From Hyalella azteca (Eukaryota > Arthropoda > Malacostraca > Amphipoda > Hyalellidae): DNA of 64,000 nucleotides. Both the position numbers and the translations under genes were made by a program. The notes under the pieces are model-generated. The model was not told where the DNA came from, made no database searches, and was given only the letters and a program-made list of their open reading frames with translations. Numbering within the stretch: position 1 is the first letter of the stretch; every line of letters starts with the position of its first letter. This document shows positions 23,651 through 32,787 of the stretch, piece after piece. The stretch lies in assembly GCF_000764305.2 (NCBI RefSeq), contig NW_025947034.1:248001-312000 (forward strand). The letters are read 5' to 3'.

Positions 23651-24003
23651 ACGCCTGTCATGTTGATGTGTTGCTGGTATGTCAACCAACATACACGCAC
23701 CTGCCATGTTGATGTGTTGCTGGTATATCAACATCTACGCACCTGTCATGTTGATGTGTTGCTGGTATATCAACATCTACGCACCTGTCATGTTGATGTG
23801 TTGCTGGTATATCAACATACACGCACCTGTCATGTTGATGTGGTGTTGCTGGTATATCAACATCTTCTACATACCTGTCATGTTGATGTGGTGCTGGTAT
23901 ATCAACATCTACACCCCTGCCATGTTGATGTGGTGTTGCTGGTATGTCAACATTCACGCACCTGTCATGTTGATGTGGTGTTGGTATGTCAACATACACG
24001 CAC
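23651..24003 (-). repeat. 42-48-bp minisatellite made from an exon end and its 5' splice site
   Basis: Nine CAACATGACAG-type sites (minus strand) counting the real exon end, spaced 42, 45, 42, 48, 42, 42, 42 and 46 bases. Each repeat carries the last dozen exon bases (TCAACATGACAG) and the donor GTGCGT. One copy has GTATGT and one has lost the GT (GGGTGT). All spacings except the last are divisible by three, and the frame stays open, encoding VDIPATHQHDRC-like units. The array starts at the donor of exon 24117-24004. Confidence 0.93.
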
Positions 24004-24117
24004 CTGTCATGTTGAGGGGAAAGTTGAGGTGAACTCAGCAGGTTAGTCCAGCCTTGGTCTTGCCCAGGGCTGGCATGTACACTTTTCTGTACACTGAACG
24101 AACTGTTCTCACCTCCA
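24004..24117 (-). CDS. Small upstream exon with amplified donor
   Basis: A 114-base exon, phase 2 at both ends, reading GGENSSFSVQKSVHASPG and on to LSPQLSPQHD. The acceptor is AATGTACAG|T and the donor is ATGACAG|GTGCGT. It joins in phase to 22908 (AG|A gives Arg). No domain is recognised. A second strong donor word, GGAG|GTGAGA, lies five bases inside the exon, so a much shorter use of this exon is possible. Confidence 0.55.
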
Positions 24118-25611
24118 CTGTACATTACACGACCAACTAATGCTCCACAATTAGAGCATTAATCTAACAAGCGATTAACTAATATTCATTCCAACTTAAT
24201 TAAAAGTAAATGAACAAGAGTTAATGATGTTCTTGAATAAGACGATAATTTCCATCATGCTTCATCAATAAATTAACATCATGTCAATCCGTGGCAAATA
24301 TCATCATTAATTTGTCATCACTAATTTTAATTTAATCACTTGAGCATCTCGCTAAAATTTATGACACTTTTCCATCACGCGAGTTCACACATGAATGTTT
24401 TGATAGTGTGTTTAGAATGATCAATTCAACACGAGCGAAAAACTGCTAGACTCGTCAGGCCTTAAATCTCACTTTATTTTGCAAGAAAATTCATTTATTA
24501 TTATTTTTATTTTTTTTAAACAGCGGTAGAAAATACTGCCAAATTCCTGAGCCTGCTAATTATTGTTCATATTGAAACATAAAAATATCTCTCAAGGTTG
24601 ATGAGTAGCAACTTTTGGATATAAATGTATGAATACACAATAAATTTTTGAGCAAATTAAAGATGAGATGGAGAGCACGCAGCTGGTACAGCCCCTGGGT
24701 ACACTGTGAGCCGCTGCCGTCAGCCTGATCTCAGAGGCAGTATCTCTGTTATCTGGTCTATTGGAGGCCTTATCTCTGCCTTATCTCTGGCACTATGAGC
24801 CCTAGAGTTCGGCTCTGATCTCAATACTACATTCAAGGATCGTTACAGATCTGCGATCGGCAATACAGGATCACGACGATTGCCCAACTCTAGATAAAAC
24901 AGCCGCCCAGACCTCTTTAAAATATAATGGATAATAGAAGTTTTTTAAAGCTGTTTTACGTGATTAAGTTGATGATAATGCTGATGTTTTTTTAAAGGGT
25001 TCAAACTGTTTCATTTGAACTTTTTGATGACTATTAAGCCATTATTGTCTTTACTAAAACACTTGACAAGTCTTGAAATTTTTAGTGTTACTGTGAACGC
25101 TTGTAATGTTTTTTGAGACTATATAACATTTATTTCCGATGACTCTCAGCTTATTACAAAACCGTTTCAAATCTACATTACGAATGAGCTTGATCATACA
25201 ACAAAAGTTTAAATGATATTTTTCAAATATAATTTAAGTGCAAACCTTGGCAATATACAAACTCTCACAAAACGCCTAGATATGTCAAAATTATCAACGA
25301 GCCCCAAAAAATATACGCTATATATCTTTTAATTTGTGTTTTTGTTTAAAATACTCAAGGAACAATATGCAGAAACCAGTTTATTTTATTTCCAATATCA
25401 TCGCCTACGAACCATGAATTTCATTTTTTTAATCAACCGCATTGAAAGTAATAATTAATATTGAATATACTACCATTTTTCCTATTCTGTTTTACTTTTC
25501 ATGTTGTGCATTTGCTATTCACTGCATTTTTATAATGAGACAAAAGTTTTGTATTCATCTCCTTGTAACATTTGTTCAAAAAATTTGAATAGGAAAACAT
25601 TCGAACTTTTA
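24118..25611. other. No recognisable gene
   Basis: AT-rich DNA. A GC-richer patch at 24660-24860 with repeated TTATCTCTG words has possible splice signals, but I cannot define an exon. Confidence 0.4.
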
Positions 25612-25743
25612 GCGCATTTTCTCATTTATGGAAAAAAGGCGCTATTGTGCTCGTCATGTCCGTCTGTCTGTCCGTCCGTGACCACGCTTTAGTCGACGAG
25701 AAAATGCGCTCTCTGTCACTCACTGCAGTGAGTACTGAGTTAT
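25612..25743 (+). mobile_element. Foldback element family 2, copy 1
   Basis: Bounded by GCGCATTTTCTC (25612-25623) and its inverse GAGAAAATGCGC (25698-25709), with a (GTCCGTCT)n core, then CACTGCAGTG and AGTACTGAGTTA outside. Two further copies, inverted, lie at 50.85 and 51.84 kb. Confidence 0.75.
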
Positions 25744-25795
25744 ATTTTTTTTCTTGCTCGTGACGAATTGCGCGTGGCGCCATAGAAGCTAGAGG

Positions 25796-26578
25796 CGCGT
25801 GTGGCGCGTATGGCGCGTGTGGCGCGTGTGGCGCGTATGGCGCGTGTGGCGCGTGTGGCGCGTATGGCGCGTGTGGCGCGTGTGGCGCGTGAGGCGTGTG
25901 TGGCGCGTATGGCGCGTGTGGCGCGTGTGGCGCGTGTGGCGCGTGAGGCGTGTGTGGCGCGTATGGCGCGTGTGGCGCGTGTGGCGCGTGTGGCGCGTGT
26001 GGCGCGTGTGGCGCGTGTGGCGCGTGTGGCGCGTGAGGCGCGTGTGGCGCGTATGGCGCGTGTGGCGCGTGTGGCGCGTGTGGCGCGTGTGGCGCGTGTG
26101 GCGCGTGAGGCGTGTGTGGCGCGTATGGCGCGTGTGGCGCGTGTGGCGCGTGTGGCGCGTGTGGCGCGTGTGGCGCGTGAGGCGTGTGTGGCGCGTATGG
26201 CGCGTGTGGCGCGTGTGGCGCGTGTGGCGCGTGTGGCGCGTGTGGCGCGTGAGGCGTGTGTGGCGCGTATGGCGCGTGTGGCGCGTGTGGCGCGTGTGGC
26301 GCGTGTGGCGCGTGTGGCGCGTGAGGCGCGTGTGGCGCGTATGGCGCGTGTGGCGCGTGTGGCGCGTGTGGCGCGTGTGGCGCGTGTGGCGCGTGAGGCG
26401 CGTGTGGCGCGTATGGCGCGTGTGGCGCGTGTGGCGCGTGTGGCGCGTGTGGCGCGTGAGGCGCGTGTGGCGCGTATGGCGCGTGTGGCGCGTGTGGCGC
26501 GTGTGGCGCGTGTGGCGCGTGAGGCGCATGAAGCGCGTGTGGCGCGTGAGGTGCGTGTGGCGCGTGTGGCGCGTGTGG
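25796..26578. repeat. 9-bp GTGTGGCGC array with 72-bp higher-order unit
   Basis: About 87 units. The order GTGAGGC, GTGTGGC, GTATGGC, then five GTGTGGC repeats as a 72-bp block several times, which shows block-wise expansion. Units are CpG-dense with alternating purine-pyrimidine runs. Frames of more than 260 codons stay open on both strands (RAT, RHT, WRV, ARV repeats). I regard all as non-coding. Confidence 0.95.
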
Positions 26579-26724
26579 AGGACGTGCATAGAAGCAGTGA
26601 TCCTTCAGGACTTAAGCACATGTGCTTAGGAGTGCAAGTGCTGGTGCTCGTAACTGTACAAGTCTGCACTCATGTGCTATCTGACCAGCACACGCGATAT
26701 GCAGTGCCCTTATGGCGATGGACA

Positions 26725-27080
26725 TGACGAGCCATGACAATCAAACATGACAAGCAAAAACAATTAAACATGACATGCAACAACAATCCAACATGACAAG
26801 CAACAGCAATCCAACATGACAAGCAACGACAAGCAACAACAATCCAACATGACAAGCAACAACAATACAACATGACAAGCAACAACAATCAAACATGACA
26901 AGCAACAACAATCAAACATGACAAGCAACAACAATCAAACATGACAAGCAACAACAATCAAAATGACAAGCAACAACAATCAAACATGACAAGCAACAGC
27001 AATCCAACATGACAAGCAACGACAAGCAACAACAATCAAACATGACCAGCAAGAACAATAAACATGACAGGCAACAACAA
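26725..27080. repeat. 23-bp AACATGACAAGCAACAACAATC array
   Basis: About 15 units, some with a partial internal duplication (GACAAGCAACGACAAGCAAC). 27081-27589 beyond it has no recognised feature. Confidence 0.93.
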
Positions 27081-27589
27081 CCATAGTCAATTTAACCGAA
27101 AATGACGACCAACACGATAAATGTCCGTGAAAATGTCGATGTTGATCGCTACTGTGCGAGATTATCACGATAACTTCAAGTGTTTATTGATCACGAGAGC
27201 CTATCGCGGCGTCGGCTCCAATGATCGCCATTTATCATGTCCAGGACGTGCAAGGGAATTTCTTTATGATAAATAGACATAAAAATTATCTTACTAGATG
27301 TTCTGCTTATCTTGATTGCTTATGTTGCGACAGTGATAGTATTTTCTAGATGTACTATTTATTTCGATTGTGTTATGTGATTAGTTATTCAATTTGAAAT
27401 ATTGACAAGCTTTGATATTCCTTGAATTTTTCAATCTTGATTTGCTTTTTATTTTATGACGTGACTGTCTACGTAACGTCGCATCAGTTACAACTTCAAC
27501 GTTTCATATACAGCGTAATGTATAGCGTTGTATATTGCCTTGCGTATAGCGGAATGTACAGTGACGTGGCTCCTTCATTGTCACGTCAG

Positions 27590-27922
27590 TCACGACGTAC
27601 GACGTTTCCATGCTACGTCGCCATGTCAGTCACGACGTTCTCATGCTACGTCGCCATGTCAGTCACGACGTTCTCATGCTACGTCGCCATGTCAGTCACG
27701 ACGTTCTCATGCTACGTCGCCATGTCAGTCACGACGTTCTCATGCTACGTCGCCATGTCAGTCACGACGTTCTAATGCTACGTCGCCCTGTCAGTCACTA
27801 CATTCCCATGCTACGTCGCCATGTCAGTCACGACGTTCTCATGCTACGTCGCCATGTCAGTCACTACATTCTCATGCTACGTCGCCATGTCAGTCACTAC
27901 ATTCCCATGCTACGTCGCCATG
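27590..27922. repeat. 33-bp array ACGACGTTCTCATGCTACGT..., locus 1
   Basis: Ten units ending in CGCCATGTCAGTC, stopped dead by the adapter at 27923. The same unit occurs at 37719-37860. Confidence 0.95.
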
Positions 27923-27960
27923 CTGTCTCTTATACACATCTAGATGTGTATAAGAGACAG
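27923..27960. other. Nextera mate-pair junction adapter (assembly contaminant)
   Basis: CTGTCTCTTATACACATCT is followed directly by its reverse complement AGATGTGTATAAGAGACAG. These are the two 19-bp Tn5 mosaic ends that form the circularisation junction in Nextera mate-pair libraries. They are laboratory sequence, not genome. The translated residue of it, SYTHLDVYKRQ, is a familiar contaminant peptide. The join between 27922 and 27961 cannot be trusted. Confidence 0.98.
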
Positions 27961-28110
27961 GTTTAGAGGTTCTGGATTTGCTCAGCTGAAATTCTCAGAG
28001 TTTGGTGTGTTTGATGTTGTCGGTCCAGAGGTTCTGGATTTGCCCAGCAGAGGTTCTCAGAGTTTGGTGTGTTTGATGTTGTCGGTCCAGAGGTTCTGGA
28101 TGGTCATAGA
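27961..28110 (-). repeat. 62-bp repeat derived from the last exon of the membrane-protein gene
   Basis: About 2.3 units. In gene orientation the unit runs CAGAACCTCTGGACCGACAA ... CCAAACTCTGAGAACCTCTG, so it contains the last codons and the TGA of the exon ending at 28057. A further copy is at 43725-43820. Confidence 0.9.
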
Positions 28111-28167
28111 CTCGAGGCTGTTAAGGAAGGAGTCGTTGTCGAGGCTGATGACATCGTCCGAGCAGCC
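28057..28167 (-). CDS. Single-pass membrane protein, last exon
   Basis: A 111-base terminal exon in phase 0 after the acceptor TTTATTGCAG. It encodes 36 residues, GCSDDVISLDNDSFLNSLES through IQNLWTDNIKHTKL, then TGA. This is the acidic end of the cytoplasmic tail that begins in exon 31656-31505, which ends in phase 0. Its last 40 or so bases are part of a 62-bp tandem repeat that continues into the 3' UTR, and the adapter at 27923-27960 cuts the UTR. No known domain. Confidence 0.75.
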   Translation of the reverse strand, partial: GCSDDVISLDNDSFLNSLESMTIQNLWTDNIKHTKL

Positions 28168-29368
28168 CTGCAATAAAACTTCCATCAAAACCAAGAACTT
28201 TTGAGTGAAATGGGAACTTGCATTTCTACTCAACTTAGAATTCACAGTTAAAGGGATTGAAATTGAAATAAATAAATTGCTTATTTTATTTTTCATGTTA
28301 AGATGATAATTAGAAAAAAGGAAGATAATGAATAGATTAAATTAAAATCCACAAAATAAAAGGTCATGAAGCAAGCAAAAAATAATAAAGCGTTCAATTT
28401 TTAATTATTGTGCACTGAATTGGGGTACTCCAGCCATTAAAAAATCTTGTTCAATTAGCCTATGAAAGAAAAATAATTAATAAAGTTTCAATAACTAACA
28501 AAAGCCACAAACAATGATCACGATAGGTAGCGGAATGACTACAAATTAATAATTTCTCTAAATTATCCATGATTAAAAATTATTTTTACTAACTTCAATG
28601 AATTACTTGAAATACATTGAAAAGAAGATTATGTTTGCATTCCTGGCCACTGGTCAATATCAATATTCGTAACAGATACAAAATTAAGGTCCTGAATTCA
28701 AACTACTAAATAATATATTTTGAGATAAATATTCCAATCAGTTTTAACATATGATGAAGTACGGGTCACCAACAGTCGTCCAGAAGTCAAAGTCACTTTC
28801 GATTTGAAAAAATCAGCGCCTACAAGGTTTTTTTTAACAAGCCGAACCGTTTGGGTGTATGTACATTTTACAAAAGATACACCGATGAAGTACAACGTAC
28901 ACTTGAGGCTAGCAATCAACAGTGGCTGACTCAGAGCAAGATTGTACTACGCAAGCGTAGCAAAGTATGGGCCCATCGCCAGTTTTAGCCAAGCTATACG
29001 CAATACTACAGAGCGGCTTACGCATGAGATTACGCTGCGCTATACTTCGTTTTCATGAGCAAGTGATACAAATACGAGCACACGAGGACCTATTAATTAT
29101 TATACAGGCGTACAAATGTTCGAGCTGAGTCAGGGGCTACTTGCGTGGCGGCCGATGAGGCATTAAAAAATAATAAAATACCGAGCTGTTAGTAATTATG
29201 CCTCAACTAAATTACTGCAACTGTGGCAAATGTGTGCAGACTACCTTATTGAAAACTCAAGGCGGATTATTGGTGGCCGCATGAATGTCAGTTGCCAATA
29301 ATTTGCCATGGTTTTCAAGAAAGGTCAACACAAAGCTCGCCCACCTGGTCTCGCTAAGGACACGATGT
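28168..29368 (-). other. Intron of the membrane-protein gene, distal part
   Basis: AT-rich; no repeat family or exon recognised. Confidence 0.45.
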
Positions 29369-30529
29369 TCATGGCGTAGTTTTGAACGTCTTAATCGACG
29401 TTACTCCGAGCTTTGCATCTTTTACCGAGCTTTTGATCGCGTCAAATTTTCCAGCGCCCGCTTCTAGACTTGTAGTTTTGACGACATTTTTGGGAACCTC
29501 TGATTCAGCAGCGGAAGTTTCGAAACGTTTAAGGATATGAGATGTTTTCGGTGAGTTTTTCAGTGCGCCAAAAGGAAAATTTTTAGATTCTGGACGACGT
29601 AAATAAATGAAAGATTTTTCAGCTCTTGCATTTCCTTCTGCGGTTTCACGATCGCTTGATTTTTCGAGGACGGCACCTTGACTGCCACGACATTCGTGCG
29701 GATCGTTATCGACACTACGGAAAATGTTTTCCGAGTCTTCAGCCTCCTTTTCGGCGCTCGTAGCGATGTTTTCAACGACTTTGCAAGCAGTTTTGACATC
29801 TTTAGTCACGTTTTTAACGTCAATTGAACATTTCTCGTCTGTCGTAGGACTGTTACCTTCTTTGAAAATGCTTCTGACGTTCGAGGAAACGTTTTCAACG
29901 TCTTTGGCTAGTTTAGAAGCTTTCATACCAGAGTATTTAGACTGTTTGATAGCTTCTGCGTCGGCGCGTCTACCAGAGACGACGTCAGCGACGACGCTTC
30001 GTCTACTCACAGCGACTACATCGTCCCGTACGTCACTCATGCGAATGACGTCACTCGCACAGAAATCAAAGTCGTATTCCGGAACATGAATAACGCTTTC
30101 AACGTCATGGTCGTTCTTCACAACATTTTTCGTAGGGACGCTTGTGTTCTCTTCGTCTATTTTACGTAACGGAAAAACGTTATGAATGTTAGCCTTGAAG
30201 TTAACTTCTTTAAAGGCTCGACCTAAATTGTTGACAGAAGCCATAACCCGCCCGGCCGAAAGTCGGCTTTTAGATTTCGAAAAGAATTCCGTTGTAGGCG
30301 CGTAAACAACGCGCGGTGTACTCATTGGCCGATTCTTCTGGCCAATTGCAGCCCTGCAATGTGATATAAAAGGCGGATCTGCGCAATCATCGTCTCTGAG
30401 GTTTACGGAATCCAAAGACGGAACAGCGGAGAGGGTGAAAACTGCGGAGGCGCAGCTGCTTGAGGGCGAATCGCAGCGCCGGGTGATTGTCCGTGAAGGT
30501 GAATTCTGAAGACAATCACCATCGCACAT
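29369..30529 (-). CDS. Hypothetical 386-aa intronless protein nested in an intron
   Basis: One uninterrupted ATG-to-stop frame lies on the same strand as the host gene, inside its 31504-28168 intron. The product is hydrophilic, rich in Lys, Asp, Glu, Ser and Val, without signal peptide or membrane segment. The middle has loosely repeated amphipathic words (KDVENVSSNV, KNVTKDVKTA, ENIATSAEKE) suggesting helix or coiled coil. A second Met (MSTPRVVYAP, residue 69) is an alternative start. Length far above chance supports coding, but I recognise no family. The plus strand is also open at 30308-30510 behind a TATAAAAGG box, so antisense transcription is possible. Confidence 0.5.
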   Translation of the reverse strand: MCDGDCLQNSPSRTITRRCDSPSSSCASAVFTLSAVPSLDSVNLRDDDCADPPFISHCRAAIGQKNRPMSTPRVVYAPTTEFFSKSKSRLSAGRVMASVNNLGRAFKEVNFKANIHNVFPLRKIDEENTSVPTKNVVKNDHDVESVIHVPEYDFDFCASDVIRMSDVRDDVVAVSRRSVVADVVSGRRADAEAIKQSKYSGMKASKLAKDVENVSSNVRSIFKEGNSPTTDEKCSIDVKNVTKDVKTACKVVENIATSAEKEAEDSENIFRSVDNDPHECRGSQGAVLEKSSDRETAEGNARAEKSFIYLRRPESKNFPFGALKNSPKTSHILKRFETSAAESEVPKNVVKTTSLEAGAGKFDAIKSSVKDAKLGVTSIKTFKTTP

Positions 30530-31382
30530 GGCAATTATTTTCGCACGTGCTTTGAGGTATCAACAAAATTATTTCGCACCCTATAACAAAGGCCCAAGAA
30601 ACTGTTGATCACACGATGTTAATTCCCAAACCTCAAACGCATATTTCATCGTTTACGAATGGTAATAAGCAACGCTTAGGTTATCTGTATTAAAGGCGTG
30701 TTACATCGTAGCGGTTAAATAAATGGATAATTATAACTGCTTGTTTAATCTTCCACTAATTAATATTTCACATCATTATTTTGATGTTAAAAGCAGGAGA
30801 ACAACATATACGGTTAAGGTTAATCACGGTTTGGGTTCAGCCACACAACACCAACGTGTATGTCTGTCATATAATAATTAATTATCATTTAGTGGGGGCC
30901 GATATATTGTTCAGATTAATTACTATTTCACAGCCCAGAATGCGCTCCAGTTAGCCGCGCATAAAAATGAAAAAGCAAAAAAAAATTCTTTCATGGAGTT
31001 GGCAAAATAAAATTGAATTAAATGCGTTTACAGATCGATCCGTCGCCTTATCAATGCTGATATCATATCAAAATAGTGACATTGTAATGTCACTTTCATT
31101 TCTATACGTCATAACAAAATAGTGACATTGTCCGCACGTAGCACTGATACGCAATCTTTGGCGGGCCAAAATGGGTCAGGATGACCCACTCAAGGGCAAG
31201 AAGTGCATCGCTATTTGGATAAATCTCACTAATTTCTATTTACAATTGGACGACGCGGGCCCATACAATATTGGGGATAGCATAATTTACACGAACAAAC
31301 TATCCGCGAGATTTTTATACGTAGAAAAAAATTGTTTTCCTAGACTGGGGCGAAACATTGGTTTGTTTTGATGTAGGATAAG
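30530..31382. other. Intron sequence with MITE copy C
   Basis: Mostly unremarkable AT-rich DNA. GTGACATTGT occurs three times around 31077-31125 beside the MITE. Confidence 0.4.
31108..31236 (-). mobile_element. MITE family 1, copy C
   Basis: In reverse orientation: GTAGCACTGATACGC, GGGTCAGGATGACCCACTC, GCATCGCTATTTGGATAAAT, CTCACTAATTT. The 5' terminal repeat is missing or very diverged. Confidence 0.75.
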
Positions 31383-31560
31383 CTTGGGGATGTCCAGGTG
31401 GGAGGTGGTGTAGGATGACTGACTGTCATGAGACTAGGATCACCTTAGGGATGTCCAGGTGGGAGGTGGTGTAGGAGGACTGGCTGTCATGAGACTAGGA
31501 TCACCTTAGGGATGTCCAGGTGGGAGGTGGTGTAGGAGGACTGGCACTGGTCGTCCAAGT
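31383..31560 (-). repeat. 61-bp tandem repeat over a 5' splice site
   Basis: Three units at exact 61-base spacing. In gene orientation each holds the last ~35 coding bases of exon 31656-31505 and the donor CCTAAG|GTGATC. The most distal copy has CCCAAGCTTATC, with the GT lost. Confidence 0.92.
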
Positions 31561-31656
31561 ATCCCCCCGAGTCTGAGTTGGCGTAGCCGCGGTCGCAGCC
31601 CAGGGCTTTGGGGCGGTTGAGGCTGCGGCGCTGGTTGAACACAAACAACCCCAACC
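31505..31656 (-). CDS. Single-pass membrane protein, juxtamembrane/cytoplasmic exon
   Basis: A 152-base exon, phase 1 in (acceptor CGTGGCCAG|GG) and phase 0 out (AAG|GTGATC). It encodes LGLFVF, the end of the membrane helix, then NQRRSLNRPKALGCDRGYAN and a Ser/Tyr/Asp-rich tail with SGGYLDDQCQSSYTTSHLDIPK. The basic NQRR next to the helix marks the cytoplasmic side. Several tyrosines in acidic context could be phosphorylation sites (inference). The donor end lies inside a 61-bp tandem repeat. Confidence 0.8.
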
Positions 31657-32215
31657 CTGGCCACGGTTGATAAGTTAATGCCTTGGTTAGATCTTGAGAA
31701 TAAATTAATGAAGAAGTGAAAGATGAAGACAAAATAAGCGCAAGTCTTGCGTGCTGCCCTGCTCTTGTTCTATTTTATGAGAGACAATAAGTTCAGTAAG
31801 TAGTAGGTACTAAGGGTGCATATATGAGGCCAGCTCATCTGAATATTGGCCTCATCGTTAATTGGATTTACCGAGTTCAGAATCAAGAATTAAGCTATTA
31901 AAACTCATAAACAGGTGACAGAATTTAACCACTTCCAACAATTTATTGTATTAGTAAGCTAGCGATAGGTAGTAGGCAATAATTTTATTTATCTTTTTAT
32001 GATATTGGCTAGTCACAGCTTTTTTGATAGGCTCTATCATTAGGTCCAGACGGCGACGATTTCATGCTGTAGTTCAATAACTAGCGTCAAATAAAACGAT
32101 CTCGAATTTATATATTTTGTCGAAATCTTTGTATTTGTGAATTTGAAAGTTTTACGCTTCATGTGGGAGCTAAGCGAAAATCTGTCGCTTATTCCCATAG
32201 TTACTGAAATGGTTA

Positions 32216-32312
32216 ATATCTTACCGACTATTTCAGCACACTATGTCTATTGACTGTATGACTATGTCTTAGCATATGACTATGTCTTACCGACTATTAG
32301 CAGCACGGCTAC
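32216..32312 (-). repeat. Duplicated donor of the transmembrane exon
   Basis: The exon end GTGCTGCTAATAGTCG|GTAAGACAT is echoed 66 bases into the intron as GTGTGCTGAAATAGTCG|GTAAGATAT. Between them lie short CATAGTCATA repeats. Confidence 0.7.
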
Positions 32313-32484
32313 TACCACGCCACTGATGATGGCCGCCACAACGCCGACGCCGAGGTCGACCTCCGCTCTGGCCGCCGAAACGCCGCCCGACAATTTGGGA
32401 CCGCCGCTGGCCACGTCGGGTGAGGCCGACGGCGCCTGTATGGCGTGGATCTGCTTGTCGGCTGTCAGTCGGGAGTCCAGCGAC
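32291..32484 (-). CDS. Single-pass membrane protein, transmembrane exon
   Basis: A 194-base exon, phase 2 in (GACATTACAG|G) and phase 1 out (ATAGTCG|GTAAGA). It encodes SLDSRLTADKQIHAIQAPSA, a Gly/Ala-rich linker, and the membrane helix VVAAIISGVVVAVLLIV, which continues into the next exon. Fits between 32788 and 31656 without a phase break. The helix has small-residue spacing (ISGVVVA) of the kind seen in packed helix dimers. Confidence 0.85.
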
Positions 32485-32489
32485 CTGTA

Positions 32490-32690
32490 ATGTCGGCAGT
32501 GTTACGGTACGTCGGCAGTGTTACGTGTGTGGGATATATGAGCATCTCTGAGGAATGTAAACACAAAGTACCGAAAACACTGAGGGTTTCAACGCCAGCC
32601 AACCCTCACATTAATGTCGGAAATGTGTGCTTACGCCGGCAATGTATCAATAATACGGTGTGTAATGCCGGCATGTTACACATGTCATTA
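32490..32690 (-). repeat. Degenerate repeats upstream of the transmembrane exon acceptor
   Basis: GTAACACTGCCGACATTAC-like words occur twice directly before the acceptor and, more decayed (GCCGGCATTACACA, GCCGGCGTAAGC, TCCGACATTAAT), up to 200 bases away. Confidence 0.65.
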
Positions 32691-32787
32691 TATGCAAGGT
32701 TTGAATCGTGCAAATGCAACATTTATACGATTCATAAATCATTTGAGTTTAAATAAATAAGGATATATCATTGGCATCACAATTAAC

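Noticed and set aside
22341..24117. TN-type repressor motif expected near the N-terminus of NK2 proteins
   Set aside because: Looked for in the upstream exons and not found; hence these two exons are only tentatively assigned to vnd.
25740..26727. Open frames of 266-309 codons on both strands
   Set aside because: Produced by the 9-bp GTGTGGCGC array; open in nearly every frame, no start context or non-repetitive flank.
27923..27960. A perfect 38-bp palindrome as a natural transposon end
   Set aside because: Exact match to the commercial Tn5 mosaic-end junction; an artefact.
32739..32787. Last 16 codons of the 849-codon frame (ending YPYLFKLK)
   Set aside because: They follow a donor (GCCAG|GTTAAT) whose splicing to 32484 is in phase and supplies a membrane helix; treated as intron read-through.
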